From the NCBI RefSeq assembly GCF_040450955.1, contig NZ_CP144373.1, positions 1,468,486 through 1,532,485 of the forward strand: a DNA stretch of 64,000 bases. Reading direction: 5' to 3'. The notes beneath the pieces were generated by a model. That model saw only the letters and a program-made list of their open reading frames with translations. It did no database searches and was not told the origin of the DNA. This DNA is from Thermodesulfovibrio sp. 3907-1M. GTDB lineage: Bacteria > Nitrospirota > Thermodesulfovibrionia > Thermodesulfovibrionales > Thermodesulfovibrionaceae. Positions 11,083-21,061 of this stretch are shown one piece after another. Made by a program: the position numbers and the translations under genes. Every line of letters starts with the position of its first letter. Within the stretch, counting starts at the first letter, position 1.

Positions 11083-12249
11083 ATGATAAAGTGGCGTGCA
11101 ATTTTTGATAAAATTGAACCTCTTATTCTGTCGCCTGAAGCCATTGTTATAACAGGAATGAGGAGAACTGGCAAAGCTACAGTGCTAAAGTGGGCTTACG
11201 AAAAGATAGAGCATAAAAATAAAATTTTCATTGACCTTGAAAATCCCATAAATAGAAAGATTTTTAGCTCGGAAAATTATTATGAAATTAAGAGAAATCT
11301 TGAATTTATGGGGTTAAATTTTACTGAAAGAGCTTTTATTTTCATTGATGAGATTCAGTTCGTAAAGACAATTCCATCTGTAGTTAAGTACTTTATTGAT
11401 AATTACAATGCTAAATTTTTTCTTACAGGATCTGCAAGCTTTTATCTTAAAAATCTTTTTACTGAATCACTTTCAGGAAGAAAATACATATTTGAGCTTT
11501 TTCCTTTAAGTTTTAAAGAGTTTCTCCACTTTAAAGATAAAAATTTTGATATTAATGAAAACTCCCCTGTTTCTCAGAGCACTTACAGCTTATTAATGCC
11601 CCTTTATGAAGAGTATCTTGAATTTGGAGGCTTTCCCGGCGTTGTGCTTAAAGAAAGCATAGAAGAAAAACAAAAAGTACTTGATGATATATTTAGTTCC
11701 TTTTATCAACTGGAAATAATACAGCTTGGCGATTTTAAAAGAAATGAGACAATAAGAGACATGATGCTACTTCTTGCTCAAAGAGTTGGAACAAAGATTG
11801 AAATAGGAAAGCTGTCAAGTGAGCTTGGAGTTTCCCATATAACAGTAAAAGAATATCTTTCATTTCTTGAAGGAACTTATTTTATTAAATTGTTAAAACC
11901 TTTTAGTAGGGGGAAAGATATTGAGATAAGAAAGATGCCAAAAGTTTACCTCTGTGATTGCGGACTTTTAAATAGAATTTCAAAACTGGAAAAGGGAAGA
12001 ATCTTTGAAAATGCTATATTTCAGAATCTGAGACTTAAAGGAGAATTGAACTACTATCAAAGAAAATCAGGAGTGGAGATTGATTTTATTCTGAACAAAG
12101 AAAAAGGTTATGAGACTAAGCTAAAGCCCTATGCTTCAGATGTTTCAAGACTTAAAAAACTGGTTCATGATATAGGTTTAAAAGAATTCAGGATTGTCTC
12201 AAAAGAATACACCAGCCTTGAAAACACAGTATTCTGTTTTCAGATTTAG
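11083..12249 (+). CDS. AAA_14 / DUF4143 family ATPase
   Basis: The 388-residue protein begins with an ATP-binding domain: Walker A GMRRTGKAT near residue 25, Walker B FIFIDEIQ near 86, sensor FLTGSASF. The C-terminal part, with EYLEFGGFPGVV and a late YYQRKSGVEIDFIL segment, matches the DUF4143 nuclease-like domain. These ATPases are widespread in bacteria and archaea, often in variable gene sets, with no settled function. The gene ends one base before the convergent treT stop. The duplicated 21-bp sequence just upstream may hold its promoter. Confidence 0.85.
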   Translation: MIKWRAIFDKIEPLILSPEAIVITGMRRTGKATVLKWAYEKIEHKNKIFIDLENPINRKIFSSENYYEIKRNLEFMGLNFTERAFIFIDEIQFVKTIPSVVKYFIDNYNAKFFLTGSASFYLKNLFTESLSGRKYIFELFPLSFKEFLHFKDKNFDINENSPVSQSTYSLLMPLYEEYLEFGGFPGVVLKESIEEKQKVLDDIFSSFYQLEIIQLGDFKRNETIRDMMLLLAQRVGTKIEIGKLSSELGVSHITVKEYLSFLEGTYFIKLLKPFSRGKDIEIRKMPKVYLCDCGLLNRISKLEKGRIFENAIFQNLRLKGELNYYQRKSGVEIDFILNKEKGYETKLKPYASDVSRLKKLVHDIGLKEFRIVSKEYTSLENTVFCFQI

Positions 12250-12250
12250 T

Positions 12251-13495
12251 TCATAGATATATCAACTCATCCTTGTAATACTGGGAAAGGAAAAGAAGCA
12301 GATAGTCTTTAAGATGCCTTGTTATTAAAAAGTTTTGCTTTACATGGGCATGTCCATTTTTTCCAAGCCACTGTGCAAACTCCTGATTTGTAAGAAGTGT
12401 TCTTATTGAATAGGCAGCACCCTCTATTGAATGACACAGCATTCCTGTGATTTTGTGTTTTACTTGAAGCATTATTCCACCAACAGCTGATGCAACCACT
12501 GGTTTACCCTTCCACAATGCCTCTGTCACTGTTAAACCAAAGCCTTCTTTTAATGATTTCTGAACAATCACTTTTGCTGCCCTCTGCAAAGCATTTATCT
12601 CTATGTCACTGTCAGGTGGAAGCAGAAGAATATGTATATCGGGATTTTTACCTGCCACCTGCCTTACCTCTTCAAGAACCTTATCGGACTCAGGATCATC
12701 AGTGGCTGTTCCTCCAGCGAGAATAAGCTGACAGGGAATGCTTTTTCTTACTATCTCAAAGGCTTTTATTACACCAACAGGGTCTTTGAGATAATCAAAC
12801 CTTGAAACCTGAAGTATTATTGGCTTTTTTCTATCAATTCCATATTTATCCAGGACAGCATTAATCTGTTCCTCAGAGAGCTCTTTATTCTTATTGCTTA
12901 GAGGATCTATAGAAGGATATATCAAAAACATTCTGATTTTAAGCATCTTTGCAAAGTTTGGAGCAGAAAAAACCGCTGCATCATACTGTTCAACATAGTC
13001 TTTGATAAAGTTCCATATCCTTTCATCAGGATTTGATACATCAATATGACATCGCCACAGCCATTTTTCTCCTACCTGTTCTCGTTTTTTTATTAGAGCA
13101 ACTGGCTGGGGGTCATGAACAAAAATTATGTCTCCTGATAACTCCATTTCTTCAGAATTTTTTCTGTTTATCTCAAGAAAATACTCAAACTCATCTTCTT
13201 TGAATTCTTCTCTTTTTCCATGCAGTGCATTGTGAAATTTTTTAGTAATGTTGAAAAATTCATTGTCTCCCTTAATGACACTCCATTTTGCATCAACTCC
13301 AAGTTCATTAAGAAAGGGGACCATTCTTGCAAGAATCTCTGCAACTCCTCCTCCAATATATGTAGAGTTAATATTCAAAATTCTTTTCCCTGAAAGTTTA
13401 TCTGCAAGAATTTTTAATTCTTCAAGTAAGGATTTACCAATTATTGGTTCATAATCTCTGAGTTTTGGTCTTTTAGTATGCAAATCCCTATCCAA
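12251..13495 (-). CDS. treT: Trehalose glycosyltransferring synthase (GT4, TreT type)
   Basis: The 414-residue GT4 glycosyltransferase has the N-terminal NSTYIGGGVAEILARMVP typical of TreT, the central ILQVSRFDYLKDPVGVIKAF, and the nucleotide-sugar E-x7-E region EGFGLTVTEALWKGKPVVAS. TreT makes trehalose directly from NDP-glucose and glucose in a reversible reaction, independent of OtsA/OtsB. The start is a TTG at 13495 preceded by GGAGGT, overlapping the end of the channel gene by 8 bases. It is the last gene of the osmotic operon. A GT4 trehalose phosphorylase is a less likely alternative. Confidence 0.82.
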   Translation of the reverse strand: MDRDLHTKRPKLRDYEPIIGKSLLEELKILADKLSGKRILNINSTYIGGGVAEILARMVPFLNELGVDAKWSVIKGDNEFFNITKKFHNALHGKREEFKEDEFEYFLEINRKNSEEMELSGDIIFVHDPQPVALIKKREQVGEKWLWRCHIDVSNPDERIWNFIKDYVEQYDAAVFSAPNFAKMLKIRMFLIYPSIDPLSNKNKELSEEQINAVLDKYGIDRKKPIILQVSRFDYLKDPVGVIKAFEIVRKSIPCQLILAGGTATDDPESDKVLEEVRQVAGKNPDIHILLLPPDSDIEINALQRAAKVIVQKSLKEGFGLTVTEALWKGKPVVASAVGGIMLQVKHKITGMLCHSIEGAAYSIRTLLTNQEFAQWLGKNGHAHVKQNFLITRHLKDYLLLFLSQYYKDELIYL

Positions 13496-14882
13496 CTGTT
13501 ACCTCCGTTTCAAGATAACTCTCAATTATAGAGATTATCTGCTCTCTTAAGCTTTCAATTGTGTGCATATAGGGGTCTATGCTCATAATAGCCTCTGCAA
13601 GTTTTGACTCACCAAGACTTTCACTTAGCCATAAAGAAAAATCATTGGAGATTTTACCAACTCTTAATTTTGCCTCATATATATGAAAAAACAAAGAATT
13701 GGAACTTATAAATCTTAATACTTGAACAAACTCTCTGAGGTCATGAGCAATATAGGGTGTTGGCATGATTACACTCACAGATTTAATAAAATGAAACTCT
13801 TCTCCTTCTTCACAATTTTTATCGCCGGGGTTATTGCTGAGATATTCCTCAATTATATCTGATACTCTTTTTCTTATTTCTCCAATACTTGAGAACTCAA
13901 AGATGTCCATTGAAGAGAGTTTTTCAGCAAGGGCATCATAACCTAAAGCATTTCCAATCCATAGAGCAAATTCATTAGAAGGCTGAGGGGTAAGATAGTG
14001 ATACTCTTCAATAAAGTCATGGGTATGATAGAAAATAACAGAATCGGGAACTTCTCTTATGTATCTCAATAGTTCAGTTAGATTTTTTGCCTTTAATCCT
14101 GTAAGTTCTTTTGCGTTTAGTCTTGTATAAAATCTGAAAGGTTCTTTTGCTTTTTTGGGCGGTTTTCTGAGTATTTCCAGTTTTGCTTTAATAAGCCTGC
14201 TATTGGGTATGATTAATATTTTTTCGTCAAAACTTTTTACCTCTATATGTCTCCATGTTATGTTTAAAACACTACCTTCTTCACCAGATTCAAGTTTAAT
14301 ATAGTCTCCTTTTTTGATTATCTCACCATTTATAATGTCAAAACCAGCAATAAAATTTGAAATATTTTCTTTTAGAGCAAAAACAGCTATTGCGCAGCCA
14401 AGAATTATAAAAAGAATAAAAGGAGTGGTGGGGAACTTCCATATCTCAAAAAATATCAATATTGCCATAGTAATAAAAACAATAACAAATGCGGTTTTCA
14501 ATGCCTGAAAAGGTTTAAATAGAGGTTTCTTTATAGTTTCAGAGTAAAGATTTAACATTTCTATTGCTGTTCTGTAAAGAACATAGATTAAAGATAGAAA
14601 GAAAACGGTTAGAAGAATTCTGCAGATAATCAAATAAATTTGTCCTTTTACAGGAGAGAGTTCTACTGCAGTATAGGCACCAATGATTAAAATCCAGTAA
14701 AATATAATAATAGTAAGATTTGAGATAACTATCTCCTTGCCAGCCCACTTTACTGATTTAAGCCTGTCTATAATATATTTAGAAAATTTGAATCTTACAA
14801 AGAATGCTAAGATTGTGAAAGACACTAAAACTATCAGCGGAACAAAAAATATAAACCAGTTTTTTTCAAACCATTCAAGCAT
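13488..14882 (-). CDS. MscS-family mechanosensitive channel with duplicated C-terminal domain
   Basis: The 464-residue protein has transmembrane segments at about residues 10-29, 52-73, 84-103, 128-147 and 155-175. The MscS pore/beta domain follows (KENISNFIAGFDIINGEIIKKGDYI, quoted here only as its ends KENISNF and KKGDYI), with the PNS motif at about 226. After it come two homologous ~95-residue units, 249-349 and 363-458, sharing F-x-F, FYH/FFH, SN[ED]F[AS]LW, LG-x-LAE, and I-x-E-[IL]-R...II-E-YL. I suspect DUF5752 but cannot confirm it. The gene overlaps otsB and treT by 8 bases each. Confidence 0.85.
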   Translation of the reverse strand: MLEWFEKNWFIFFVPLIVLVSFTILAFFVRFKFSKYIIDRLKSVKWAGKEIVISNLTIIIFYWILIIGAYTAVELSPVKGQIYLIICRILLTVFFLSLIYVLYRTAIEMLNLYSETIKKPLFKPFQALKTAFVIVFITMAILIFFEIWKFPTTPFILFIILGCAIAVFALKENISNFIAGFDIINGEIIKKGDYIKLESGEEGSVLNITWRHIEVKSFDEKILIIPNSRLIKAKLEILRKPPKKAKEPFRFYTRLNAKELTGLKAKNLTELLRYIREVPDSVIFYHTHDFIEEYHYLTPQPSNEFALWIGNALGYDALAEKLSSMDIFEFSSIGEIRKRVSDIIEEYLSNNPGDKNCEEGEEFHFIKSVSVIMPTPYIAHDLREFVQVLRFISSNSLFFHIYEAKLRVGKISNDFSLWLSESLGESKLAEAIMSIDPYMHTIESLREQIISIIESYLETEVTVG

Positions 14883-15645
14883 TTAAAACCTCTTTCAATG
14901 TTTTAATAAACCTATATACCTCTTTCTGATTCCTGATAAAGTATTTTGCCAGAGTTTTTTTTGAATATCCAACTTTAACGGTTAAACCCTTATCATTAAT
15001 TTCGCTGAATACTGTTTCATCTGTAATGTCATCACCAACAAAAACAGGTAAATGTTCTCCTTTAAAGTGACTTATCAAAAATGAAACTGCGCTGCCTTTA
15101 TTCCAGTTAACTGCTGGTAATACTTCAAAAACCATTTTCCCCTTTAAAATTTTTATATAATCTTGGTTAAAATTGCTGATAATATCTGAAAAGAGCTTTT
15201 TCAGTGTGCTTCTATTTTTTGCATCAACCTGACGATAATGAAGTGCAAAAGAAAACTCTTTTTTTTCAACCACCATTCCCAGAAATTTATCATTCAATTT
15301 TTTAACCTCTCTGTAAATTTTGTTTATATAATCCTTCAGTCTTTCCGCATCTGGATTAATATATTTTATCTCTGGACCTTCTATGTATAAACCATGACTT
15401 CCACTGTAGTAAACTCCTTTTATTGAAACTCTCTTTTTTAAATCTTTCAAATCTCTACCGCTTATTATTCCAATTTTTATTTTATTTTTAAGTTCCTTAA
15501 AAACTTCTTTAAGTTCATAAGATAAATAACAGTCTTCTGGATTTTTCATTATCGGAACAAGAGTTCCATCAAAATCAAAAAACAAAAATATTTTTTTTAC
15601 ATTTGCAGTATCAAGCCAGTTTGAATGAAAAAGATATTCCGGCAT
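14875..15645 (-). CDS. otsB: Trehalose-6-phosphate phosphatase
   Basis: The 256-residue HAD-superfamily protein carries FLFFDFDGTLVPI (nucleophile and acid aspartates), IGIISGRDL, the lysine region NWNKGSAVSFLI and FVGDDITDETVF. It removes phosphate from trehalose-6-phosphate to give trehalose. It starts three bases after the otsA stop, and its end (ATGCTTGA) overlaps the start of the channel gene, so all four genes are probably translated together. Confidence 0.95.
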   Translation of the reverse strand: MPEYLFHSNWLDTANVKKIFLFFDFDGTLVPIMKNPEDCYLSYELKEVFKELKNKIKIGIISGRDLKDLKKRVSIKGVYYSGSHGLYIEGPEIKYINPDAERLKDYINKIYREVKKLNDKFLGMVVEKKEFSFALHYRQVDAKNRSTLKKLFSDIISNFNQDYIKILKGKMVFEVLPAVNWNKGSAVSFLISHFKGEHLPVFVGDDITDETVFSEINDKGLTVKVGYSKKTLAKYFIRNQKEVYRFIKTLKEVLNA

Positions 15646-15648
15646 TTT

Positions 15649-17886
15649 TCAGAGTCTCACCAGTGATGCAATAAGATCTCTTGTCCAGCGATATATATTC
15701 CTTTCCTGAATAAAACTTCTCATCTTACGCATTCTTTCCATTTTTTCATCTTCATCCATTGTTAAAGCATCATATATTGCATCTGCTATGCTTTCAATAT
15801 CATATGGATTAATTATAACTGCATCTTTAAGTTCACGGGATGCACCTGCGAATTGACTTAAAATAAGAACTCCGCTTTCGTCTTCTCTTGATGCAATAAA
15901 CTCTTTTGCCACGAGATTCATTCCATCATGAAGAGATGTTACCATGCAAAGGTCTGCTATTTTATAAAAAGGTATAATTTTTGAATGAGGATGATATCCT
16001 TTTAAAAATACTATGGGTTTGTAATTATTACTCTGAAACTTCCAGTTAATTCTGTCTGCGACTTCTTCAACAGCATCCATAATTTCTCTGTATTGTTTTA
16101 TGTGAGTTCTGCTTGGGGAGCCAAACTGCACGAAGCTAAACTTACCAATAAATTGGGGATATTTTTCAAGAAATCTCTCAATTCCAAGAAATCTTTCAAG
16201 GATTCCTTTTGTATAGTCAATTCTGTCAACGCCCACTCCAATGTATTCTGCTTTTATTCCGAGTTCTTTAATAAGTTTTACTTTTAGTTTTGCCTTATTT
16301 TCAACATTATCTGAAAAATCCTCAAAACTGACACTTATTGGAAAAGGCTTTACAGTCGTAATCTGGCCTCTTCGTTCTATTGAAAAATGTTCCCAGTCTA
16401 TCTTTGATTCAAGAAATCTGTCAACGGTATCAAGGAAGTTGTTGCAGTAAAACTGAATATGAAAGCCTATTAAATCTGCACCAAGCATTCCAATAAGAAT
16501 TTCTCTTGCCCATGGACATATACCAAACACTTCAGGATTAGGCCATGGAATATGCCAGAACAAAGCTATTTTTGCATCAGGTCTTTTTTGCTTTATTAAA
16601 AGAGGAACAAGAGCAAGATGATAATCCTGAACGAGAACAAGGGGAGAGTCCTCATCTTTTATCTCATCAAGCAGGGCATTGGCGAATTTTTCATTCACTC
16701 TCTGATACTCAATCCAGTCTTCCTTTCTGAAAACAGGTCTAACATAGGTTATGTGACAGAGGGGCCAGAGTCCTTCATTGGAAAATCCATAGTAATATTT
16801 TTTTTCTTCTTCTTTTGTAAGCCATACTCTTTTTAATGTATATGAAGGTTTTTCAGGTGGCACTCTTATTTTGTCCTCTCTGTCAACAACCTCTCTGTCA
16901 GCATCTCCTGCTCCATGGGCAATCCATACTCCATCACAGGCTTTCATAACAGGGTCAAGGGCTGTAACAAGTCCTCCTGCAGGAACAACGCACTTTATGT
17001 TCTCTCCTTCTTTTATGTGCATATATGGTTCTCTGTTTGAAAGAAGAAACAGTTTCTTATCTCCTAATTCTATTCTGATAAATTCCTTGAGTCTTTCAGC
17101 AGTCCACAGTGAGTCTGTAACTGCTTTAAATCTTTCTTCCTCTTCAGCTTTTGCCTTAATCATTGATAGGGTTTTAATCAGATTTGTAACTTCATTTACC
17201 AATGGAGCAAGAACGTCTCCTTTAACAGGCACATAAGATGGAGGATTTTTAATTTTTCCTGTTCTTAACTCTTTAAGCCATTCAGCCATACGAGCAACAG
17301 GACCTGTAATATTCCATTTAATTACAAGAACAGAGATTGCTACAATTGAAATAGTTAAAGCCAACAAACGAAGCATATTCTGTTTCCACATCTCTTTAAG
17401 TCTTATATCAATATATGAAGCATCCTGAAATAGTGCTAAAGCACCGATTAAAGGCTTTTCTTCAAAGACATCTGAAAATATTGGTATTACATAGAGATAT
17501 ATTCTTTCTCTGTCAATTTTTATAAACTTGGATTTTGGAGATTTTTCAGCGAGAGCATTTATCACCTCAACAGGTGCTTTTGATATATGGGATTTCAGGA
17601 AAGAATTTGAAGATATAACATGCCCTGATGCATCAAAAACAGCAACACCCTTCAGTCTTTCACGATTGCCGAATTTTTCAACAAGCCTGCTAAGTCTCTC
17701 AGTCTGTCCTGTTTCAACCAGCGTTACAACAGACTCTCGCAGACTTTCTGCAAGTATTATGCTTCTTCTTTCAATATCAGCCTGAAGACTATTTTTTTCA
17801 TCATTGATCTGAATTAAAGAGAAAACTGCCACAACAAGTGTAATGCCAATAAAAAGAGATAAAATAAGCCTGAAGGTTAATTTCAT
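15649..17886 (-). CDS. otsA: Membrane-anchored sensor / trehalose-6-phosphate synthase fusion (GT20)
   Basis: Residues 7-26 and 171-190 are transmembrane, and the ~145 residues between them form an extracytoplasmic sensor-like domain. A HAMP-like linker and coiled coil cover about 190-250 (WNITGPVARM start). The GT20 catalytic domain begins near 278 and is complete: SNREP, VVPAGGLVTAL, VQDYHL (419-424), FWHIPWPNPEVF (443-454), GVDRIDYTKGI (552-562) and DGMNLVAKEF (654-663). It would make trehalose-6-phosphate from UDP-glucose and glucose-6-phosphate at the inner membrane face. Ordinary OtsA is ~470 residues and soluble; the sensor half is the kind normally seen on kinases or chemoreceptors. 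It is first in the operon and starts directly after a TATAAT box. Confidence 0.93.
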   Translation of the reverse strand: MKLTFRLILSLFIGITLVVAVFSLIQINDEKNSLQADIERRSIILAESLRESVVTLVETGQTERLSRLVEKFGNRERLKGVAVFDASGHVISSNSFLKSHISKAPVEVINALAEKSPKSKFIKIDRERIYLYVIPIFSDVFEEKPLIGALALFQDASYIDIRLKEMWKQNMLRLLALTISIVAISVLVIKWNITGPVARMAEWLKELRTGKIKNPPSYVPVKGDVLAPLVNEVTNLIKTLSMIKAKAEEEERFKAVTDSLWTAERLKEFIRIELGDKKLFLLSNREPYMHIKEGENIKCVVPAGGLVTALDPVMKACDGVWIAHGAGDADREVVDREDKIRVPPEKPSYTLKRVWLTKEEEKKYYYGFSNEGLWPLCHITYVRPVFRKEDWIEYQRVNEKFANALLDEIKDEDSPLVLVQDYHLALVPLLIKQKRPDAKIALFWHIPWPNPEVFGICPWAREILIGMLGADLIGFHIQFYCNNFLDTVDRFLESKIDWEHFSIERRGQITTVKPFPISVSFEDFSDNVENKAKLKVKLIKELGIKAEYIGVGVDRIDYTKGILERFLGIERFLEKYPQFIGKFSFVQFGSPSRTHIKQYREIMDAVEEVADRINWKFQSNNYKPIVFLKGYHPHSKIIPFYKIADLCMVTSLHDGMNLVAKEFIASREDESGVLILSQFAGASRELKDAVIINPYDIESIADAIYDALTMDEDEKMERMRKMRSFIQERNIYRWTRDLIASLVRL

Positions 17887-17893
17887 TGAAAAT

Positions 17894-17924
17894 ATTATAA
17901 CATTTTATGCTAATTTTATGCTAA
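17894..17924 (-). promoter_or_regulatory. otsA promoter with tandem 11-bp operator repeat
   Basis: On the minus strand two exact copies of TTAGCATAAAA (17924-17914 and 17913-17903) are followed by TGT and the -10 box TATAAT (17899-17894). The otsA ATG lies 7 bases further on, so the transcript would be leaderless. No good -35 box is visible; the repeats occupy that place. Direct repeats at 11 bp are the usual layout for OmpR/PhoB-family activators. Confidence 0.6.
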
Positions 17925-17948
17925 ATCTATGTTTCTTTATAGTTTGTC

Positions 17949-19169
17949 ATGCTACAATATCTAATGGAACTTCATCTTATTTTTCTTTATCTGGCGGTTT
18001 TGCTGTTTTTTGCAAGGCTTACAGGAGACATCTTTGCAAAATTTGGCATTCCATCTGTTATTGGTGAGATATTCGTAGGAGTGCTTCTTGGACAGAGTGT
18101 TCTTGGAATAATTCCACTTAGTGATGTTTTTCGCTTGCTTGCAGAACTTGGAATAATAATTTTGCTTTTTCACATCGGACTTGAGGCTGATTTAAAACAA
18201 TTGAAACAGGTCGGTATTTCTGCTTTAGCTGTTGCACTCACTGGAGCAGTAGCTCCAATTATTACAGGATTTCTTGTTTCCTATTACATTTTTAATTTCC
18301 CATTTATGAGCTCTCTTTTTATTGGAGGGACTCTTACTGCTACAAGCATTGGCATTACTGTAAGAGTACTTGAAGATTTAGGTAAAATAAAAGAACGCTT
18401 TGCTCAGATAGTGCTTGGTGCAGCAGTTTTAGATGACATATTTGGCGTTGTTGTGCTTGCAGCATTGTTTGAGTTTTCAAAAACTCAGGAGATTCATTTA
18501 AATGCTACATTGCTTCTAATACTTTATATTGGGACATTCTTTCTCTTTGCACCAATAATAGGTAAAATTTTTGCCTATTTCATAAGCTTTCTTGCAAAAA
18601 AGCTCAATACCCTTGATTTTGTTCCTCCTATTGTAGTTGCCATAATTCTGCTGTTTGCCTTTGCCGCGCATGAAATAGGCTCACCTGAAATACTTGGTGC
18701 ATTTACTGCAGGAATTGCCTTTTCAAGAAGATTCACTATTCCCTTTGCTGCAGCTTTTCAGGCAGACAGAGAGATTATCCATAAAATTGAAGAATCGCTG
18801 AATCCTCTCATATGGATATTTACTCCAATATTTTTTGTCTATGTGGGATTGCAAATTAATTTGAGAGCAATTGATTTTCAGTCTCTGCACTTCTGGGCTT
18901 TAAGTGCTGTCCTCCTCATAGTTGCTCTCGCAACCAAACTACTGGCTGGTTTATTTGTAAAAGGGACAAAAAAAGAAAAATTAAGTGTTGGCTTTTCCAT
19001 GCTTCCAAGAGGTGAGGTAGGTCTTATTTTTGCTGAATTTGGAAGAATAAGCGGAATTTATGACAGCACCCTTTATGCAGTAATAATCTTTGTTGTTGCT
19101 CTAACCACTCTGATTGCTCCTGTTGTATTAAAAACTCTTTTAAAAGAAGAAAAGGGGAAATTCTCATGA
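17949..19169 (+). CDS. Monovalent cation:proton antiporter (CPA2 family)
   Basis: The 406-residue polytopic protein has about 12 hydrophobic segments. [21 protein letters not shown] (shown here by its ends GIPSVIG and GVLLG), [19 protein letters not shown] and [16 protein letters not shown] carry the CPA2 hallmarks, including the paired aspartates. There is no C-terminal TrkA_N/RCK domain, unlike KefB/KefC. It probably exchanges Na+ or K+ for H+ across the inner membrane. A TATAGT box ends 5 bases before the ATG, and a second in-frame ATG at 17964 is possible. It is divergent from otsA and overlaps glgB by 4 bases (ATGA). Confidence 0.9.
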   Translation: MLQYLMELHLIFLYLAVLLFFARLTGDIFAKFGIPSVIGEIFVGVLLGQSVLGIIPLSDVFRLLAELGIIILLFHIGLEADLKQLKQVGISALAVALTGAVAPIITGFLVSYYIFNFPFMSSLFIGGTLTATSIGITVRVLEDLGKIKERFAQIVLGAAVLDDIFGVVVLAALFEFSKTQEIHLNATLLLILYIGTFFLFAPIIGKIFAYFISFLAKKLNTLDFVPPIVVAIILLFAFAAHEIGSPEILGAFTAGIAFSRRFTIPFAAAFQADREIIHKIEESLNPLIWIFTPIFFVYVGLQINLRAIDFQSLHFWALSAVLLIVALATKLLAGLFVKGTKKEKLSVGFSMLPRGEVGLIFAEFGRISGIYDSTLYAVIIFVVALTTLIAPVVLKTLLKEEKGKFS

Positions 19170-21061
19170 TAAGGCATGATGTAAGCCTTTTTACTGATTT
19201 TGACATTTATCTTTTTAAAGAAGGAAATCATTTTAATGCCTATGAAAAGCTCGGTTCTCACATTATTGAGGTTGATGGACAGAGAGGAATATATTTTGCT
19301 GTGTGGGCACCAAATGCAGAACAGGTCTATGTTATAGGTGATTTTAATGGATGGAAACCATTACATCCTCTTTCAGTAAGATGGGATGGCTCTGGTATAT
19401 GGGAGGGTTTTATACCTGGAATTGATAAAGGCACAAAGTATAAATACTATATCATATCCAGATACGGTTATCATCTTGAAAAAGGAGATCCTTATGCTTT
19501 TTTATGGGAAACTCCTCCTGCAACTGCATCAATAGTTTGGGATTTAGAGTATCAGTGGAATGATAAAAAATGGATGCAAAACAGGGCTCAGAAAAACTCC
19601 CTTTATTCACCCATATCAATATATGAGGTTCATCTTGGTTCATGGAGAAGAGGTGAAGGAAATAGATTTCTTACATACAGAGAGCTTGCTGAATGGTTAC
19701 CAGAATATGTAAAAGAATTAGGCTTTACTCATGTAGAATTTTTACCTGTTATGGAACATCCTTTTTATGGTTCATGGGGATATCAAACAATTGGATATTT
19801 TGCACCCACAAGTAGATATGGCACCCCTCAGGACTTTATGTATTTGATTGATAAGCTTCACCAGTATGAAATCGGTGTAATTCTTGACTGGGTTCCATCT
19901 CATTTTCCCGATGATGGACATGGACTCAGCTTTTTTGATGGAACTTATCTTTATGAGCATCAGGATCCCAAAAAAGGATACCATCCTCACTGGCACAGTT
20001 ATATCTTCAATCATGGAAGAAATGAGATTAGGAACTTTCTTATAAGCTCAGCAATATTCTGGCTTGAAAAGTATCACATTGACGGATTAAGAGTTGATGC
20101 TGTTGCCTCAATGCTTTATCTTGATTATGGAAGACAGCACGGAGAATGGATTCCAAATAGGTATGGAGGCAAGGAAAATTTAGAGGCAATAGAATTTATA
20201 AGAAGACTTAATGAAGCAGTTTATGAAAAATATCCTGATACTCAAACAATTGCTGAAGAATCAACAGCCTGGCCTCTTGTCACCCGTCCTACCTATATTG
20301 GTGGACTTGGATTCGGGATGAAGTGGAATATGGGATGGATGCATGACACACTTAATTATTTTTCAAAGGATCCCATATACAGAAAATATCATCATGGAGA
20401 GCTTACATTCAGTATATGGTATGCTTTTTCTGAAAACTTTGTTCTTCCGCTAAGTCATGATGAGGTTGTTTATGGTAAGGGATCTCTTTTAAATAAAATG
20501 CCCGGAGATAGCTGGCAGAAGTTTGCTAATCTAAGGCTTCTTTTTGGATATATGTATGCTCATCCAGGTAAAAAACTTATTTTTATGGGAGGAGAGTTTG
20601 GACAGCTGTGTGAGTGGTATCATGAAAAAAGTCTTGACTGGCATCTTCTTCAGTATCCCCAGCATCAGGGCATTCAAAGATTGATAAAAGATTTGAACAA
20701 TCTTTACAGAAATGAGCCAGCCCTTTATGAGTTTGAATTTGATCCATCAGGTTTTGAATGGATTGATTTTAGCGATGCAGAGCAGAGTATAATAAGTTTT
20801 TTGAGAAAAGGAACAGCCCAGATGATTTTGATTGTATGCAATTTCACGCCTGTTCCAAGATTTAATTACCGAATAGGAGTTCCCTTTAAAGGTTACTGGA
20901 GAGAGATTTTAAATACTGATTCAGAGCTTTACGGAGGAAGTAACTGCGGAAACATGGGAGGAGTCTTTTCAGAAGATACACCAATGCATGGAAGACCTTA
21001 TTCTCTAAAGTTAACTTTGCCTCCTCTTGGAGTTTTATTTCTAAAAAGGCAAAATGAATAA
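19166..21061 (+). CDS. glgB: 1,4-alpha-glucan branching enzyme
   Basis: The 631-residue protein has a CBM48 domain at about 35-120, a GH13 barrel, and an all-beta C-terminal domain. Catalytic residues are in [17 protein letters not shown] (nucleophile near 310), [10 protein letters not shown] (acid/base near 363) and [14 protein letters not shown] (near 430). It introduces alpha-1,6 branches into glycogen. No glycogen synthase is in the window. The ATGA overlap with the antiporter gene couples its translation to ion transport, which is unusual company for glgB. Confidence 0.95.
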   Translation: MIRHDVSLFTDFDIYLFKEGNHFNAYEKLGSHIIEVDGQRGIYFAVWAPNAEQVYVIGDFNGWKPLHPLSVRWDGSGIWEGFIPGIDKGTKYKYYIISRYGYHLEKGDPYAFLWETPPATASIVWDLEYQWNDKKWMQNRAQKNSLYSPISIYEVHLGSWRRGEGNRFLTYRELAEWLPEYVKELGFTHVEFLPVMEHPFYGSWGYQTIGYFAPTSRYGTPQDFMYLIDKLHQYEIGVILDWVPSHFPDDGHGLSFFDGTYLYEHQDPKKGYHPHWHSYIFNHGRNEIRNFLISSAIFWLEKYHIDGLRVDAVASMLYLDYGRQHGEWIPNRYGGKENLEAIEFIRRLNEAVYEKYPDTQTIAEESTAWPLVTRPTYIGGLGFGMKWNMGWMHDTLNYFSKDPIYRKYHHGELTFSIWYAFSENFVLPLSHDEVVYGKGSLLNKMPGDSWQKFANLRLLFGYMYAHPGKKLIFMGGEFGQLCEWYHEKSLDWHLLQYPQHQGIQRLIKDLNNLYRNEPALYEFEFDPSGFEWIDFSDAEQSIISFLRKGTAQMILIVCNFTPVPRFNYRIGVPFKGYWREILNTDSELYGGSNCGNMGGVFSEDTPMHGRPYSLKLTLPPLGVLFLKRQNE

